Source: Siphonobacter sp. SORGH_AS_0500 (lineage in GTDB: Bacteria > Bacteroidota > Bacteroidia > Cytophagales > Spirosomataceae). From it: DNA of 64,000 nucleotides. Under the pieces are notes generated by a model that worked only from the letters and a program-made list of their open reading frames with translations, was not told where the DNA came from and did not search any database. The position numbers and the translations under genes are program-made. The stretch lies in the NCBI RefSeq assembly GCF_002838835.1, contig NZ_NHPP01000007.1, positions 1 through 64,000 on the forward strand. Reading direction: 5' to 3'. Shown here one piece after another: positions 44,752 to 53,712 of this stretch; position 1 is the stretch's first letter, and the number at the start of each line of letters is the position of its first letter.

Positions 44752-46354
44752 CCATTTCACCGCATTATGCTGGGCCATCATATGGATGATCGGGCTGGCG
44801 GGTTGTGCCCAGCAGAGTTCGCCGTCGGGTGGAGAAAAAGACTTAACGCCCCCGAAAGTGGCTCGCCAGGTACCTGAAAATCTAACGACGAACTTTAAAG
44901 GGAAAATCGTTGAGCTGGATTTTGATGAGTATATCAACATCGATAACCTGAATCAACAGTTACTTATTACCCCCGCCATTGAAGGAACGTTTGACTTTAA
45001 AACTTACCCCAAAGGCGTGCGGATTACTTTCGAAAAAGACTTCCGCCCCAACACCACTTACACCTTAAACTTTCGGAATGCATTCAAGGATGTAACCGAA
45101 CGCAACCCTGCCCGGAACGTTAAACTGGTTTTCAGTACAGGTACTCAACTTGACTCGCTTCGCTTGCAGGGAACGGTGAAGGAGTTACTTACTGACCGTC
45201 CGGTGTATGATGCTCTGGTCGGATTATACCAGGTAAGTGACACCCTGAAGTTTTCGAAAAACAAACCTTATTACCTGACGAAGACCGACAGCTCCGGTCG
45301 ATTTAATCTGGAAAATATGGCTCCGGGACGGTACTGGCTAGCGGCTTTGAAAGACGTTAACAATAACCTTTTATATAATACCGAAAAGGAAGCCATCGCT
45401 TTTCACCCCAACCCTATTACCATACCCGGCTTCACGGATTCGCCCATTCTTAAAATTACAAACGCTGACCAGTCGCCGCAGCGAACCCCCAAGACGCTGG
45501 CAACATCCCGGACTTTTTCTCTGATTTATCCCAGAGGCATTACTTCGGTTAAGGTTAAATTTGCGGGTGACAGCTTGCCTTACGCTCTGATCGAATCCAA
45601 TCAGATCCGGTTTTATAATACCATCAATTCTACGGATACCTTACGGGCCAGTGTTACCGTTCAGGATTCTCTGGGTCGCAATTTTACCAGCGATCAAAAA
45701 ATTCGTTTCCGCGAAAAAGGCAAACGTGATGCGGATACCCGCGAATCTCTGGAAGTAAAACAAACGCCGAAAAGTGGAGAAGACATAGACGAGGTTTTTA
45801 AAATGCAGATGGTATTCAACAAACCCATCACCCGCTTTAATCCGCTATTGGTCCGTATTCAGGAAGATACTATTCGCGATGTTAATTTCACTGCTAACGA
45901 TTTTGAATGGAATGCCTATCGAACGGAATTCAAGATCGAAAAGGAATTAAAATTCAAACGCGACGTTCGCAGCCTTTTTCCGAAAGGCACTTTCATTTCC
46001 ATTGAAGAAGATACCGTGCAGGCCGTAAAAAATTTGAATCCATTACGTGATCCCGAAAAGTACGGGACCATCAGTGGCGAAGTTCGAAACGTCCAGTCGA
46101 ATTATATGGTCGAGTTATTAAGTGCAGCCGATTTCAAAGTGATTCGCAGCATTCCTAATAAGAGCCCTTATACCTTTACCGCCGTCCCTCCGGGAACCTA
46201 TAAGTTAAGGCTCATTCTGGATTTGAATAAAAATGGTAAATGGGATGCGGGTAATCCTGATGAATTCATTCCGCCTGAGCCCGTCATCGTCTTTCCGAAT
46301 GATATTAAGCTAAAGGCCAATTTCGAGTTACTAGGTAACGACTTTTCATTGTAG
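44732..46354 (+). CDS. Lipoprotein with N-terminal Ig-like (Big_5-type) domain
   Basis: A 540-residue predicted lipoprotein: the ATG at 44732 gives a signal ending MIGLAGC. The first domain (LTPPKVARQVPENLTTNF to NTTYTLNF) is a Big_5-like bacterial Ig fold; the centre has repeated NxPVY and DNNLLY-type beta segments, and the C-terminal part (PPGTYKLRLILDLNKNGKWD) resembles a carboxypeptidase-regulatory-like or transthyretin-like module. The gene overlaps the methyltransferase stop by 20 bp, so the two are coupled. Its function is unknown. Bacteroidota lipoproteins of this form commonly act at the surface. Confidence 0.8.
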   Translation: MYSKKRNHFTALCWAIIWMIGLAGCAQQSSPSGGEKDLTPPKVARQVPENLTTNFKGKIVELDFDEYINIDNLNQQLLITPAIEGTFDFKTYPKGVRITFEKDFRPNTTYTLNFRNAFKDVTERNPARNVKLVFSTGTQLDSLRLQGTVKELLTDRPVYDALVGLYQVSDTLKFSKNKPYYLTKTDSSGRFNLENMAPGRYWLAALKDVNNNLLYNTEKEAIAFHPNPITIPGFTDSPILKITNADQSPQRTPKTLATSRTFSLIYPRGITSVKVKFAGDSLPYALIESNQIRFYNTINSTDTLRASVTVQDSLGRNFTSDQKIRFREKGKRDADTRESLEVKQTPKSGEDIDEVFKMQMVFNKPITRFNPLLVRIQEDTIRDVNFTANDFEWNAYRTEFKIEKELKFKRDVRSLFPKGTFISIEEDTVQAVKNLNPLRDPEKYGTISGEVRNVQSNYMVELLSAADFKVIRSIPNKSPYTFTAVPPGTYKLRLILDLNKNGKWDAGNPDEFIPPEPVIVFPNDIKLKANFELLGNDFSL

Positions 46355-46374
46355 CCATTTGCTTATCCCCATCG

Positions 46375-46405
46375 AAAGCCTGTCCCACTCGGACGGGCTT
46401 TTTTA
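46375..46405 (+). terminator. Terminator of the Ig-like lipoprotein gene
   Basis: Stem AAAGCCTGTCC (46375-46385) with GGACGGGCTTT (46391-46401), followed by TTTT. It marks the left border of the DnaA-box region. Confidence 0.8.
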
Positions 46406-46943
46406 TGCCTCAGAAGACCGATAGAAGGCCTTTTTACTATGTGGAAAAGTCCGGTGGAAAAAGTCATTTTGGGTCCTAAAATAGGAGACTACGGAAAAGC
46501 TACATTCTAAATTAAAAATGTCCAAACTTTCTGTGGATAAGAACGTTGATAAACTGGCTTTTTGCTGTGGATACTGGGGAAAAAGCCTGTGGACTATTCA
46601 TAGGGCTATCCACAATCCAATCCCTAAAGACTGAAAATGAAAGTTATCCGTTGAAAACTCCCGAGTAATCCCCGAATCATGAACTAGTTATTAACCGTTT
46701 TTCCAGGGGTAAAAATTATCCACTTTTCCACGGTGTATAACTCTTCAAAATGTGGGTAAATAGAATTTAATTGTAAATCAGTATATTAGATGTGCACAAA
46801 GATGTGGGTAAGTGTGGACAAGCCGGGATTTAATCAACGATGATCCAATCAAGTGTTTTTGAAAAAAAATTTATTCACTTTTCCACCGGCTTTATAACAA
46901 CCATTAAAAAAGATTTTAAAAAAGAATTTCTTAATAAATGTAA
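46406..46943. other. oriC: Candidate chromosomal replication origin (DnaA-box cluster)
   Basis: An AT-rich gap of 589 bp in total (46355-46943) with no coding frame. DnaA-box-like nonamers, both orientations: TGTGGATAA 46532, TGTGGATAC 46566, TGTGGACTA 46588, CTATCCACA 46606, TTATCCACT 46716, TTTTCCACG 46724, TGTGGGTAA 46751 and 46803, TGTGCACAA 46791, TGTGGACAA 46813, TTATTCACT 46871, TTTTCCACC 46879. One is a perfect box and the rest differ by one or two bases. The right end (46850-46940) is an A/T-rich candidate unwinding element next to the TPR gene. No dnaA gene is visible in the window; GC skew was not computed. Confidence 0.6.
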
Positions 46944-48779
46944 ATGGTGAAGAAACTGTTCAGACTGTTCTTTTGCGGAGCTCTTCTGATTTCGTTTGGG
47001 AGTAATGCTCAGATTATGCCCGCTCAGGTGGAGACGCCGGAAGTTCAATTGGGGAAAGAATACCTTCGCAATGGGGAATATGAAAAAGCCCGTGCTACCC
47101 TTGAGAAACTGGCTAAAGAGAAAAGCCTGCTGGCGGAAGTATACGAGCCTTACCTCGAAAGTCTGGTTAAGTTGAAAGACTGGAATCAGGCTGAAAAATT
47201 TTTGAAAAAGCAGATGAAGGAAGAGCCCGAGAATCCCTTCTACTCGCTGGACTATGCCCGTATGCTCGAAAGTCAGGGAAAAGTCAAAGAAGCTGATAAG
47301 TGGTATAACGAAGCTTTGGTAAAAGGACAGCGAAAAGAAGAATGGACGTATCGGCTCGGAAAGAACCTGGCTGATAAAGATCAGCTCGATTGGGCCCTAA
47401 AACTCTTCCAGGAGGCTCGAAAAGCTCAGCGTGACCCATCACGCTATTCTTTGCAGATCGCTCGTCTGCATCGACTTTTGGGCCAATCGGAAGCCATGAT
47501 CGAGGAATATCTCGTCTTTGGATCGAATGAAAGTAATACCGATCTGGTGCAGGGCATTTTGCAGGATGAAATGAAAGACGAGAAAATCGTACTGGCACTG
47601 GAGAAAACGCTTTACCGCAAAGTACAGGAATTGCCCAATGAGAAGTATTACGGGGAAATGCTGATTTGGTACCTGCTCCAGCAGAAAGAATTTGGGAAAG
47701 CCTTCATCCAGGCCCGTGCTCTGGATCGGCGGTTAAAGCAGGAAGGTCAGAAAGTTACGGAAATTGGCTTCCTGGCCATGCAGAACAAAGACTACGAAGC
47801 AGCGGGGAAAGTTTTTGAGTATTTGGTGAAAGAATACCCCAAAAGTACCAACTATCCCGTTTATCGCCGTTTGTTAATCAATGCCAAGGAAGAAGTGGTT
47901 AAGACCACTTATCCCGTGAAACAGGAAGATGTCCGGGTACTAATTAACGAATACGGTCGCTTGTTATCGGAATTGGGTGAAAACCCCCGCACGCTGGAAG
48001 CCCTGCGTAACTCGGCTCACCTCTACGCGTTTTACCTCGACGAGAAAGATACAGCCGCCACCATTCTCCAGAAAGCCATTCAGGCGGGTGGAATGGATCA
48101 GGATTTTGTGAATAAGTGCAAGCTGGAGTTAGGTGACGTTTTCCTGTTGAAAGGCGAACCCTGGGAATCCACACTACTTTACTCGCAAGTGGAAAAGTCA
48201 GCGAAAGACAGTCCGATGGGTTACGATGCCAAGTTGAAAAACGCGAAGTTGTCGTATTACAAAGGCGATTTTGAGCTGGCCAAAGATGTACTGGATATTC
48301 TCAAAAAGGCCACTACTCGCGAAATCTCCAACGATGCTATTGAGCTGAGTTTATTAATTCAGGACAATACGGGCATGGATACCACCGAAACGGCCATGAA
48401 AGCCTACGCGGCGATAGATCTGTTACTTTTCCAGAACCGGACGGATGAAGCTCTGGCTTCGCTCAATGACCTATACCAGAAATACAAAGATCATTCGCTG
48501 GCCGATGAGATTCTCTGGCGAAGAGCCAATACGCTGATCAAGGAAAACCGGACGGATGAAGCCATTGAAGATCTCGATAAAATCATCAAAACCCACCCTC
48601 AGGACATTCTGGGTGACGATGCTTTGTTTTTGATGGCAAAGCTTCAGCAGGAGAATAAAAATGACAAGGAAACGGCAATGAAGCTGTATCAGGAAATCCT
48701 GACGAAGTATCCCGGTAGTATTTACACCGCTGAAGCCCGCAAACGTTTTAGAAATCTTCGGGGTGATGCAATAAATTAA
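46944..48779 (+). CDS. Exported TPR-repeat protein
   Basis: A 611-residue periplasmic TPR protein: signal about 1-22 (MVKKLFRLFFCGALLISFGSNAQ), then tetratricopeptide-type helix pairs through the body (for example KEYLRNGEYEKARATLEKLA, QDILGDDALFLMAKLQQENK, ILTKYPGSIYTAEARKRF). Likely a scaffold for envelope complexes. It starts directly after the DnaA-box region. No strong promoter was recognised. Confidence 0.85.
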   Translation: MVKKLFRLFFCGALLISFGSNAQIMPAQVETPEVQLGKEYLRNGEYEKARATLEKLAKEKSLLAEVYEPYLESLVKLKDWNQAEKFLKKQMKEEPENPFYSLDYARMLESQGKVKEADKWYNEALVKGQRKEEWTYRLGKNLADKDQLDWALKLFQEARKAQRDPSRYSLQIARLHRLLGQSEAMIEEYLVFGSNESNTDLVQGILQDEMKDEKIVLALEKTLYRKVQELPNEKYYGEMLIWYLLQQKEFGKAFIQARALDRRLKQEGQKVTEIGFLAMQNKDYEAAGKVFEYLVKEYPKSTNYPVYRRLLINAKEEVVKTTYPVKQEDVRVLINEYGRLLSELGENPRTLEALRNSAHLYAFYLDEKDTAATILQKAIQAGGMDQDFVNKCKLELGDVFLLKGEPWESTLLYSQVEKSAKDSPMGYDAKLKNAKLSYYKGDFELAKDVLDILKKATTREISNDAIELSLLIQDNTGMDTTETAMKAYAAIDLLLFQNRTDEALASLNDLYQKYKDHSLADEILWRRANTLIKENRTDEAIEDLDKIIKTHPQDILGDDALFLMAKLQQENKNDKETAMKLYQEILTKYPGSIYTAEARKRFRNLRGDAIN

Positions 48780-48804
48780 TCAATCTTTTCGATTGTTAAG
48801 TTAG

Positions 48805-48870
48805 AGTTCGTGGCTCGTGGAAATACCGTTGAAAAACGGACGTGGGCCGCAACTGGATGAGCCACGAACT
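48805..48870. repeat. 12-bp inverted repeat downstream of the TPR gene
   Basis: AGTTCGTGGCTC (48805-48816) pairs exactly with GAGCCACGAACT (48859-48870). A GGGCCGC-containing loop and no T-run argue against a simple terminator. Confidence 0.6.
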
Positions 48871-48936
48871 TCTATCCCCCTCTTTTCGTTGTGGAAAAGT
48901 CATTCCTATTGTTAATAACCCAACAAAGTTATCCAC

Positions 48937-50070
48937 ATGTCTACTTTAAGCCGTCTTGTCAAGCAGGGCCTTTTCTGCGGTTTGGTGTTTCTGTGCGGAC
49001 CCGCTTTTTCTCAAAATTCTTCTGATAATCAGGAAGATAAGTTTCCAACTTGGAGTTATGGCTCGCAAAAACTACAAAAAGGACCTTGCGACGTATATCT
49101 ATTTAAGTCTAATCAACATGCCGAAGGCGTTGTGGATAACATTCTGAAGTCGGCGGGCATGGGTTTTGGGAAGCGAAACTTTCAGGTGGTTGAATGTCCC
49201 AATACCGATAACTGTTATGCTACCATTATCAACGGAGTTCGCTACGTAGTTTATGACAATGCCTTTTTAAAGCAGGTAGAAAACCGCACCCGCACGGATT
49301 GGTCGGCTACTAGTATTATGGCTCACGAGATTGGTCACCACATTTTGGGTCATACATCGGACGGTACCGGCAGTCGCCCTGATAAGGAGTTACAGGCTGA
49401 TTACTTCTCTGGTTTTGTTATCCACAATCTGGGGGGAACTTTGGAAAACGCCCAAATTGCGATTCAGCTTTTACAGAACGACGAAGGCGACGCGACGCAC
49501 CCTGCCAAACGTGATCGATTATCCGCAATTGAGAAAGGATGGCGTGAAGCGGATAATTTTTACCCACGTATAGCGAATAAAGTTCCAGATTCCTCCCCTA
49601 CCCCATCGGCTCCCGTTGAAACTAAAGCCCCGGTAATAGTCGCAGAAGCTCCTGCCCGCACGGGTTGTGTTACCGGCAACTGTTCGGAAGGCATGGGTTC
49701 CTATGTCAATCGGAAGACACTGGAGAAATACGAAGGGCAATGGAAAAATAATCGGCCTAACGGGGTCGGTACACAATTTTACGCCAATGGCAAAAAGAAA
49801 TACGAAGGTGATTTCTTGAACGGTCGTTTTGAAGGCAAGGGAACGCTCTGGTATACCAACGGAGCGGTGTATTCCGGAGACTTTTACGCCGGAGTTTGTC
49901 AGGGTGTGGGTATGCTTAAATTCAAAAATGGCGACCGCTATATTGGCGAATTTAAAAACGGTTACCGACATGGCGAGGTAAATACGTTTATTCCAGTGGA
50001 TACGAAGAAGTTCTGTACTACATCAAAGATGCTCGACAGGACAAAAAATAACGATTTATTTTTCAAATGA
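48937..50070 (+). CDS. M48-like zinc metallopeptidase with C-terminal MORN repeats, 3' end frameshifted
   Basis: Exported protein (signal about 1-25) with a zincin motif HEIGHH in MAHEIGHHILGH and the third acidic ligand in DKELQADYFSGF. Residues after about 245 are MORN repeats: YEGQWKNNRPNGVG, YEGDFLNGRFEGKG, YSGDFYAGVCQGVG and YIGEFKNGYRHGE. The last is cut in the literal frame, which goes on to an unlikely basic tail ending at 50070. Adding one G to the GG at 49977-49978 gives HGEGKYVYSSGYEEVLYYIK and a stop at 50051 (371 residues). A TTATCCACA box overlaps the ATG. Confidence 0.8.
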   Translation: MSTLSRLVKQGLFCGLVFLCGPAFSQNSSDNQEDKFPTWSYGSQKLQKGPCDVYLFKSNQHAEGVVDNILKSAGMGFGKRNFQVVECPNTDNCYATIINGVRYVVYDNAFLKQVENRTRTDWSATSIMAHEIGHHILGHTSDGTGSRPDKELQADYFSGFVIHNLGGTLENAQIAIQLLQNDEGDATHPAKRDRLSAIEKGWREADNFYPRIANKVPDSSPTPSAPVETKAPVIVAEAPARTGCVTGNCSEGMGSYVNRKTLEKYEGQWKNNRPNGVGTQFYANGKKKYEGDFLNGRFEGKGTLWYTNGAVYSGDFYAGVCQGVGMLKFKNGDRYIGEFKNGYRHGEVNTFIPVDTKKFCTTSKMLDRTKNNDLFFK

Positions 50071-50071
50071 G

Positions 50072-50097
50072 AAGGCCGGATTACCGGCCTTTTTTTA
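50072..50097 (+). terminator. Terminator of the metallopeptidase/MORN gene
   Basis: Stem AAGGCCGG (50072-50079) with CCGGCCTT (50084-50091), followed by TTTTTT. It begins only two bases after the literal stop at 50070 but 20 bp after the restored one at 50051, supporting the latter. Confidence 0.9.
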
Positions 50098-50184
50098 TGT
50101 ATACTCGTAACTGTTTTCGGAGTATTCTTTATTAAGTATAACTTAGACTTGAAATCTGAATACTTAGCCACAAACCACATTATA

Positions 50185-51987
50185 ATGCAAGTAATAACCT
50201 CCTCATTTCCCAGCGAAGCGAAAGAGTACCCGTATAAGCGAGTTTTTGAAGTATTAACCCGATTCGTTCAGGAAACGAACAGCCAGGAAGCTCTAGCCTC
50301 TAAAAAGAATGGTGTATGGGAAAAAATACCGGCGGCTGAGTTTCTTCGTCAAGCCAATCTGGTGAGTTTAGGTTTGTTGAAAGCGGGTATTCGGAAAGAT
50401 GATAAGATTGCAATTGTGTCGAATAACCGTCCGGAATGGCATTTCATTGATTTCGGAATTCAGCAAATCGGAGCGGTATCGGTTCCCTTATACCCTACCA
50501 TTACTGTTGACGATTACCGTTACATTCTTAATGATGCCGGAGTAAAAATTGTATTTGTATCCAATGAAGCTCTGTATGGTAAGGTATCTGAAGCGGTCAA
50601 TAGCCTTTCCGAAGTACCTCAAATCTATTCCATTGATTCCATTACAGGCGTAAAGAACTGGAAGGAGCTAACGGATCTGGCGAATGAAGCAGACATTCCG
50701 TCGCTGGAGGAAATCAGAGAAACCGTTCAGCCTGAGGATTTATTAACCTTGATTTATACGTCAGGTACGACCGGAACGCCCAAAGGAGTCATGTTAACGC
50801 ACCGAAATGTGATCTCTAATATTGAAGGCGTAAAACCTTACATGCCCATGAAACCTCACGAGCGGGGGCTAAGTTTCCTGCCTTTGAGTCACGTATATGA
50901 GCGGACCATTCTCTACGTGTATATGCGATACGGAGTATCGGTTTTCTACGCTGAAAGCATGGATACGATTGCGGATAACCTCAAGGAGGTAAAGCCCACT
51001 GTATTCACGACGGTGCCGCGTCTTTTGGAAAAAGTGTACGATAAGATTGTGGCCAAAGGGTATGAATTAAAGGGAATCAAGAAGCAGTTATTCTTCTGGG
51101 CTTTGAAGCTAGGGCTTCGGTATGATCCCGCCGTTGATCAGGGTTTTTGGTATAATACGCAGTTGAAACTGGCTCGCAAACTCATCTTCAGTAAATGGAA
51201 AGAGGCTTTAGGCGGGAACATCAAAATCGTTTGTACCGGATCGGCGGCCTTGCAGCCCCGTTTGTCCCGCGTGTTCTGGGCGGCGGAAATCCCCGTAGCC
51301 GAAGGCTATGGCCTGACCGAAACTTCGCCCGTGGTCTCCGTAGGCCGGGTGAATCCGCCTGACCTGCGGGTAGGTTGCGTGGGTAGTGTGTTGCCCGAAG
51401 TAACTGTCAAAATTGCGGATGATGGTGAAATTCTGGTCAAGGGTCCCAATATTATGAAGGGGTATTATAACCAGCCGGAACTGACGGCTCAGGCTATTGA
51501 CGCCGAAGGCTGGTTTCATACGGGTGATATTGGCGAAGCCGTCGAAGGCCGTTTTCTAAAGATTACGGATCGAAAGAAAGAAATGTTCAAAACCTCGGGA
51601 GGTAAATACGTAGCCCCTCAGTTGATTGAAAACAAGCTTAAGGAATCGAAGTACATTGAACAAATCATCGTGGTGGGTGAAGGTCAGAAATTTCCATCGG
51701 CCATTATTGTTCCCAACTTCGAGGCCTTGAAGGTGTATTGTAACCTTAATCAGATTGAATACTCTACGCCCGAGAAGATGATAAAAAACGAACAGGTACT
51801 GGAAAAACTGCACCTGGAAATCGAAAAGTTAAACGAAAGTTTTGCCCAGTTCGAACGTGTGAAGAAGTATACATTACTCAGCAAACTCTTTACCATCGAC
51901 GCCGGAGAATTAACTCCAACGTTGAAAATCAAACGCAAAGTAGTGGTTCAGAAGTATAAGGATTTGATCGAAAGCATGTATAGTTAG
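50185..51987 (+). CDS. Long-chain fatty-acid CoA ligase / AMP-dependent synthetase
   Basis: A 600-residue adenylate-forming enzyme that activates fatty acids with CoA and ATP. The start at 50185 (MQVITSSF) is chosen because a TTG at 50149 adds only a weak extension. Motifs: TSGTTGTPKGVMLTH (P-loop), VAEGYGLTETSPVVS, and GWFHTGDIGEAVEGRFLKIT with the catalytic hinge and Lys near KMIKN. This matches the FadD-like long-chain group. Convergent with the permease at 52047-53456. Confidence 0.93.
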   Translation: MQVITSSFPSEAKEYPYKRVFEVLTRFVQETNSQEALASKKNGVWEKIPAAEFLRQANLVSLGLLKAGIRKDDKIAIVSNNRPEWHFIDFGIQQIGAVSVPLYPTITVDDYRYILNDAGVKIVFVSNEALYGKVSEAVNSLSEVPQIYSIDSITGVKNWKELTDLANEADIPSLEEIRETVQPEDLLTLIYTSGTTGTPKGVMLTHRNVISNIEGVKPYMPMKPHERGLSFLPLSHVYERTILYVYMRYGVSVFYAESMDTIADNLKEVKPTVFTTVPRLLEKVYDKIVAKGYELKGIKKQLFFWALKLGLRYDPAVDQGFWYNTQLKLARKLIFSKWKEALGGNIKIVCTGSAALQPRLSRVFWAAEIPVAEGYGLTETSPVVSVGRVNPPDLRVGCVGSVLPEVTVKIADDGEILVKGPNIMKGYYNQPELTAQAIDAEGWFHTGDIGEAVEGRFLKITDRKKEMFKTSGGKYVAPQLIENKLKESKYIEQIIVVGEGQKFPSAIIVPNFEALKVYCNLNQIEYSTPEKMIKNEQVLEKLHLEIEKLNESFAQFERVKKYTLLSKLFTIDAGELTPTLKIKRKVVVQKYKDLIESMYS

Positions 51988-51992
51988 TTGAT

Positions 51993-52039
51993 AGTGGTTG
52001 TTATTAGTTTTTCTTTCTAACAACTAATAACCAACCACT
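51993..52039. terminator. Bidirectional terminator between the acyl-CoA ligase and APC permease
   Basis: Arms AGTGGTTGTTATTAGTT (51993-52009) and AACTAATAACCAACCACT (52022-52039) pair with one bulge across a T-rich loop. Both genes end within 30 bp. Confidence 0.75.
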
Positions 52040-52046
52040 CAAATTA

Positions 52047-53456
52047 CTAAACTGTCGCCCGCTTTCGCCAGATGGCGTAAAACGGTAAGCCCGTGGCCAT
52101 TAATAACAAACCTATCAAAGCCTCTGTTGTACGGTTAAAAAGGGTGTTGATCACTAGAAAGCCACAGAAAATCAGGAAGAGGGCGGGTACTACAGGGTAA
52201 CCAATCACCTTGTAGGGACGATTGACATCTGGCATTTTCCGGCGTAAAATGAACACGCCCAGCGTTGTAGCTCCGTAAAAAATGAACGAAGCGAAAATAA
52301 GCATATCGGTTAACTGATCGAACGTTCCTGATAAAATCAGTACCGAAGACCATACGCCCTGCATCCACAATGCTTTAGAAGGCGTATTAAAAACCGGGTG
52401 AATATAATTCGCTGATTTAAAGAACAAACCGTCCTTCGCCATCGCGTAAAACAAACGCGAAGCCATCAAAATCGTACTGCTGGTACAGTTGAATGTCGTA
52501 ACCAGAATCAGCAAAGAAATGGCTAATCCACCCCCTGCTCCCAGAAAATGCTTCACGGCTACCACCGCTGCGATACCATTTTGTGACTTATGCACATTAA
52601 TAATCTCGTCAATGGGTAATACGTAGAAGTACACGAAGTTCATCAATAGATAAATCGTCATGATGATCAGTGTACCGATAGTTAAAGCCCAGGGGAGATT
52701 TCGTTGCGGATTTTCAATTTCTCCACCGATATACCCCAGATTATTCCAGCCTTCATAAGCCCAGAACGCACTTAAACAGGCCAAAGCTAAGGCACTCAGA
52801 AGCGTTCCTCCTGACATGGCTTCAGCGTTAAAATCAATCGAAGGTTGCTGAATATTAGCCCAGCTTCCAGTGGATGAAGTTAACCCCAGAATAATGATAA
52901 CCAGCATGGTTCCAATCATGGTTACCGTCAGAATCCGGCTGATGGTTTCACCCATTTTTAATCCTCGGGCATTGAGAAAAGTCAGAGCTAACACCAGTCC
53001 AATGGCAACGGCCTTAACACTGAGGTTATCCAGCGGGTGCAATCCCAGAAGGTTAATATCCGCCAGGGAGGCGGGCGTGGCGGGTAGGGTAATGAGTGAG
53101 CCTAACGATTGAGCGAATACGTAAGAAATGGAAGCAATCGATGCCGTTCTGATGACCGCGAAGTTGGTCCAGCCGAGCAGAAAGGCAAAAAAGCGATTGT
53201 AGATGGTTCGAAAATAGACGTATTCCCCACCCGAATCCACGAGCATACTGGCAACCTCTGCATTACTGAGCGTTCCGGCCAGACTAATTAATCCTGCCAA
53301 TAACCAGGCCGCCAGCACCAGGCCCGGCGATTGTAGCTCAGCCGACATGGGGGCTACTTTTTTAAAAACGCCCGTCCCGATAACCGCACTGATAACAAAC
53401 ACAATCCCGGATACCAGGCCAATAGACCGACGAAGATGACCCTGTGATTCAGGCAT
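52047..53456 (-). CDS. APC-superfamily amino acid permease
   Basis: A 469-residue permease with about 12 helices. Motif SAVIGTGVFKKVAPM in helix 1 and FWAYEGWNNLGYIGGEIENPQRNLP in the helix-6 loop region identify the LAT/APC group. It is unlike the permease at 17690-19177 in sequence and length. Substrate unknown. Confidence 0.9.
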   Translation of the reverse strand: MPESQGHLRRSIGLVSGIVFVISAVIGTGVFKKVAPMSAELQSPGLVLAAWLLAGLISLAGTLSNAEVASMLVDSGGEYVYFRTIYNRFFAFLLGWTNFAVIRTASIASISYVFAQSLGSLITLPATPASLADINLLGLHPLDNLSVKAVAIGLVLALTFLNARGLKMGETISRILTVTMIGTMLVIIILGLTSSTGSWANIQQPSIDFNAEAMSGGTLLSALALACLSAFWAYEGWNNLGYIGGEIENPQRNLPWALTIGTLIIMTIYLLMNFVYFYVLPIDEIINVHKSQNGIAAVVAVKHFLGAGGGLAISLLILVTTFNCTSSTILMASRLFYAMAKDGLFFKSANYIHPVFNTPSKALWMQGVWSSVLILSGTFDQLTDMLIFASFIFYGATTLGVFILRRKMPDVNRPYKVIGYPVVPALFLIFCGFLVINTLFNRTTEALIGLLLMATGLPFYAIWRKRATV

Positions 53457-53545
53457 AAGAATAGTTTATGTAGGTAATTTGATGAAATATGAAAGCAAAT
53501 TCGGAAAAAATAGGCATTACTGGGTGTTTGTTTGGAATTAATATT

Positions 53546-53642
53546 CGTAGAGACGTCGATTTATCGCGTCTAATTCCGCGTATCTATTTCAAATAAATAG
53601 GAATCAGATAAAAAGAAGACGCGATAAATCGACGTCTCTACG
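53546..53642. repeat. Palindromic element, copy 2 (26-bp perfect inverted repeat)
   Basis: Bases 53546-53571 and 53617-53642 are exact reverse complements, each containing CGTAGAGACGTCGATTTATC and GCGTCT; the 45-nt loop has an inner CTATTT/AAATAG pairing. No gene or T-run explains it. Fragments with the same core are near 27482-27499, 31633-31661 and 61143-61158. Confidence 0.8.
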
Positions 53643-53683
53643 GATTAGGCCTAGCAGAATCGCTATTCTTCACAAAATCAGGG

Positions 53684-53691
53684 TAACTTTG
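53684..53691 (+). promoter_or_regulatory. -7 element of the purB promoter
   Basis: TAACTTTG matches TAnnTTTG, 22 bp before the purB ATG at 53713. Confidence 0.5.
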
Positions 53692-53712
53692 TCTTTTACG
53701 AAGCAAATTAGT

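Noticed and set aside
53546..53642. CRISPR array
   Set aside because: The two identical 26-mers are inverted, not direct, with a single loop and no further units.
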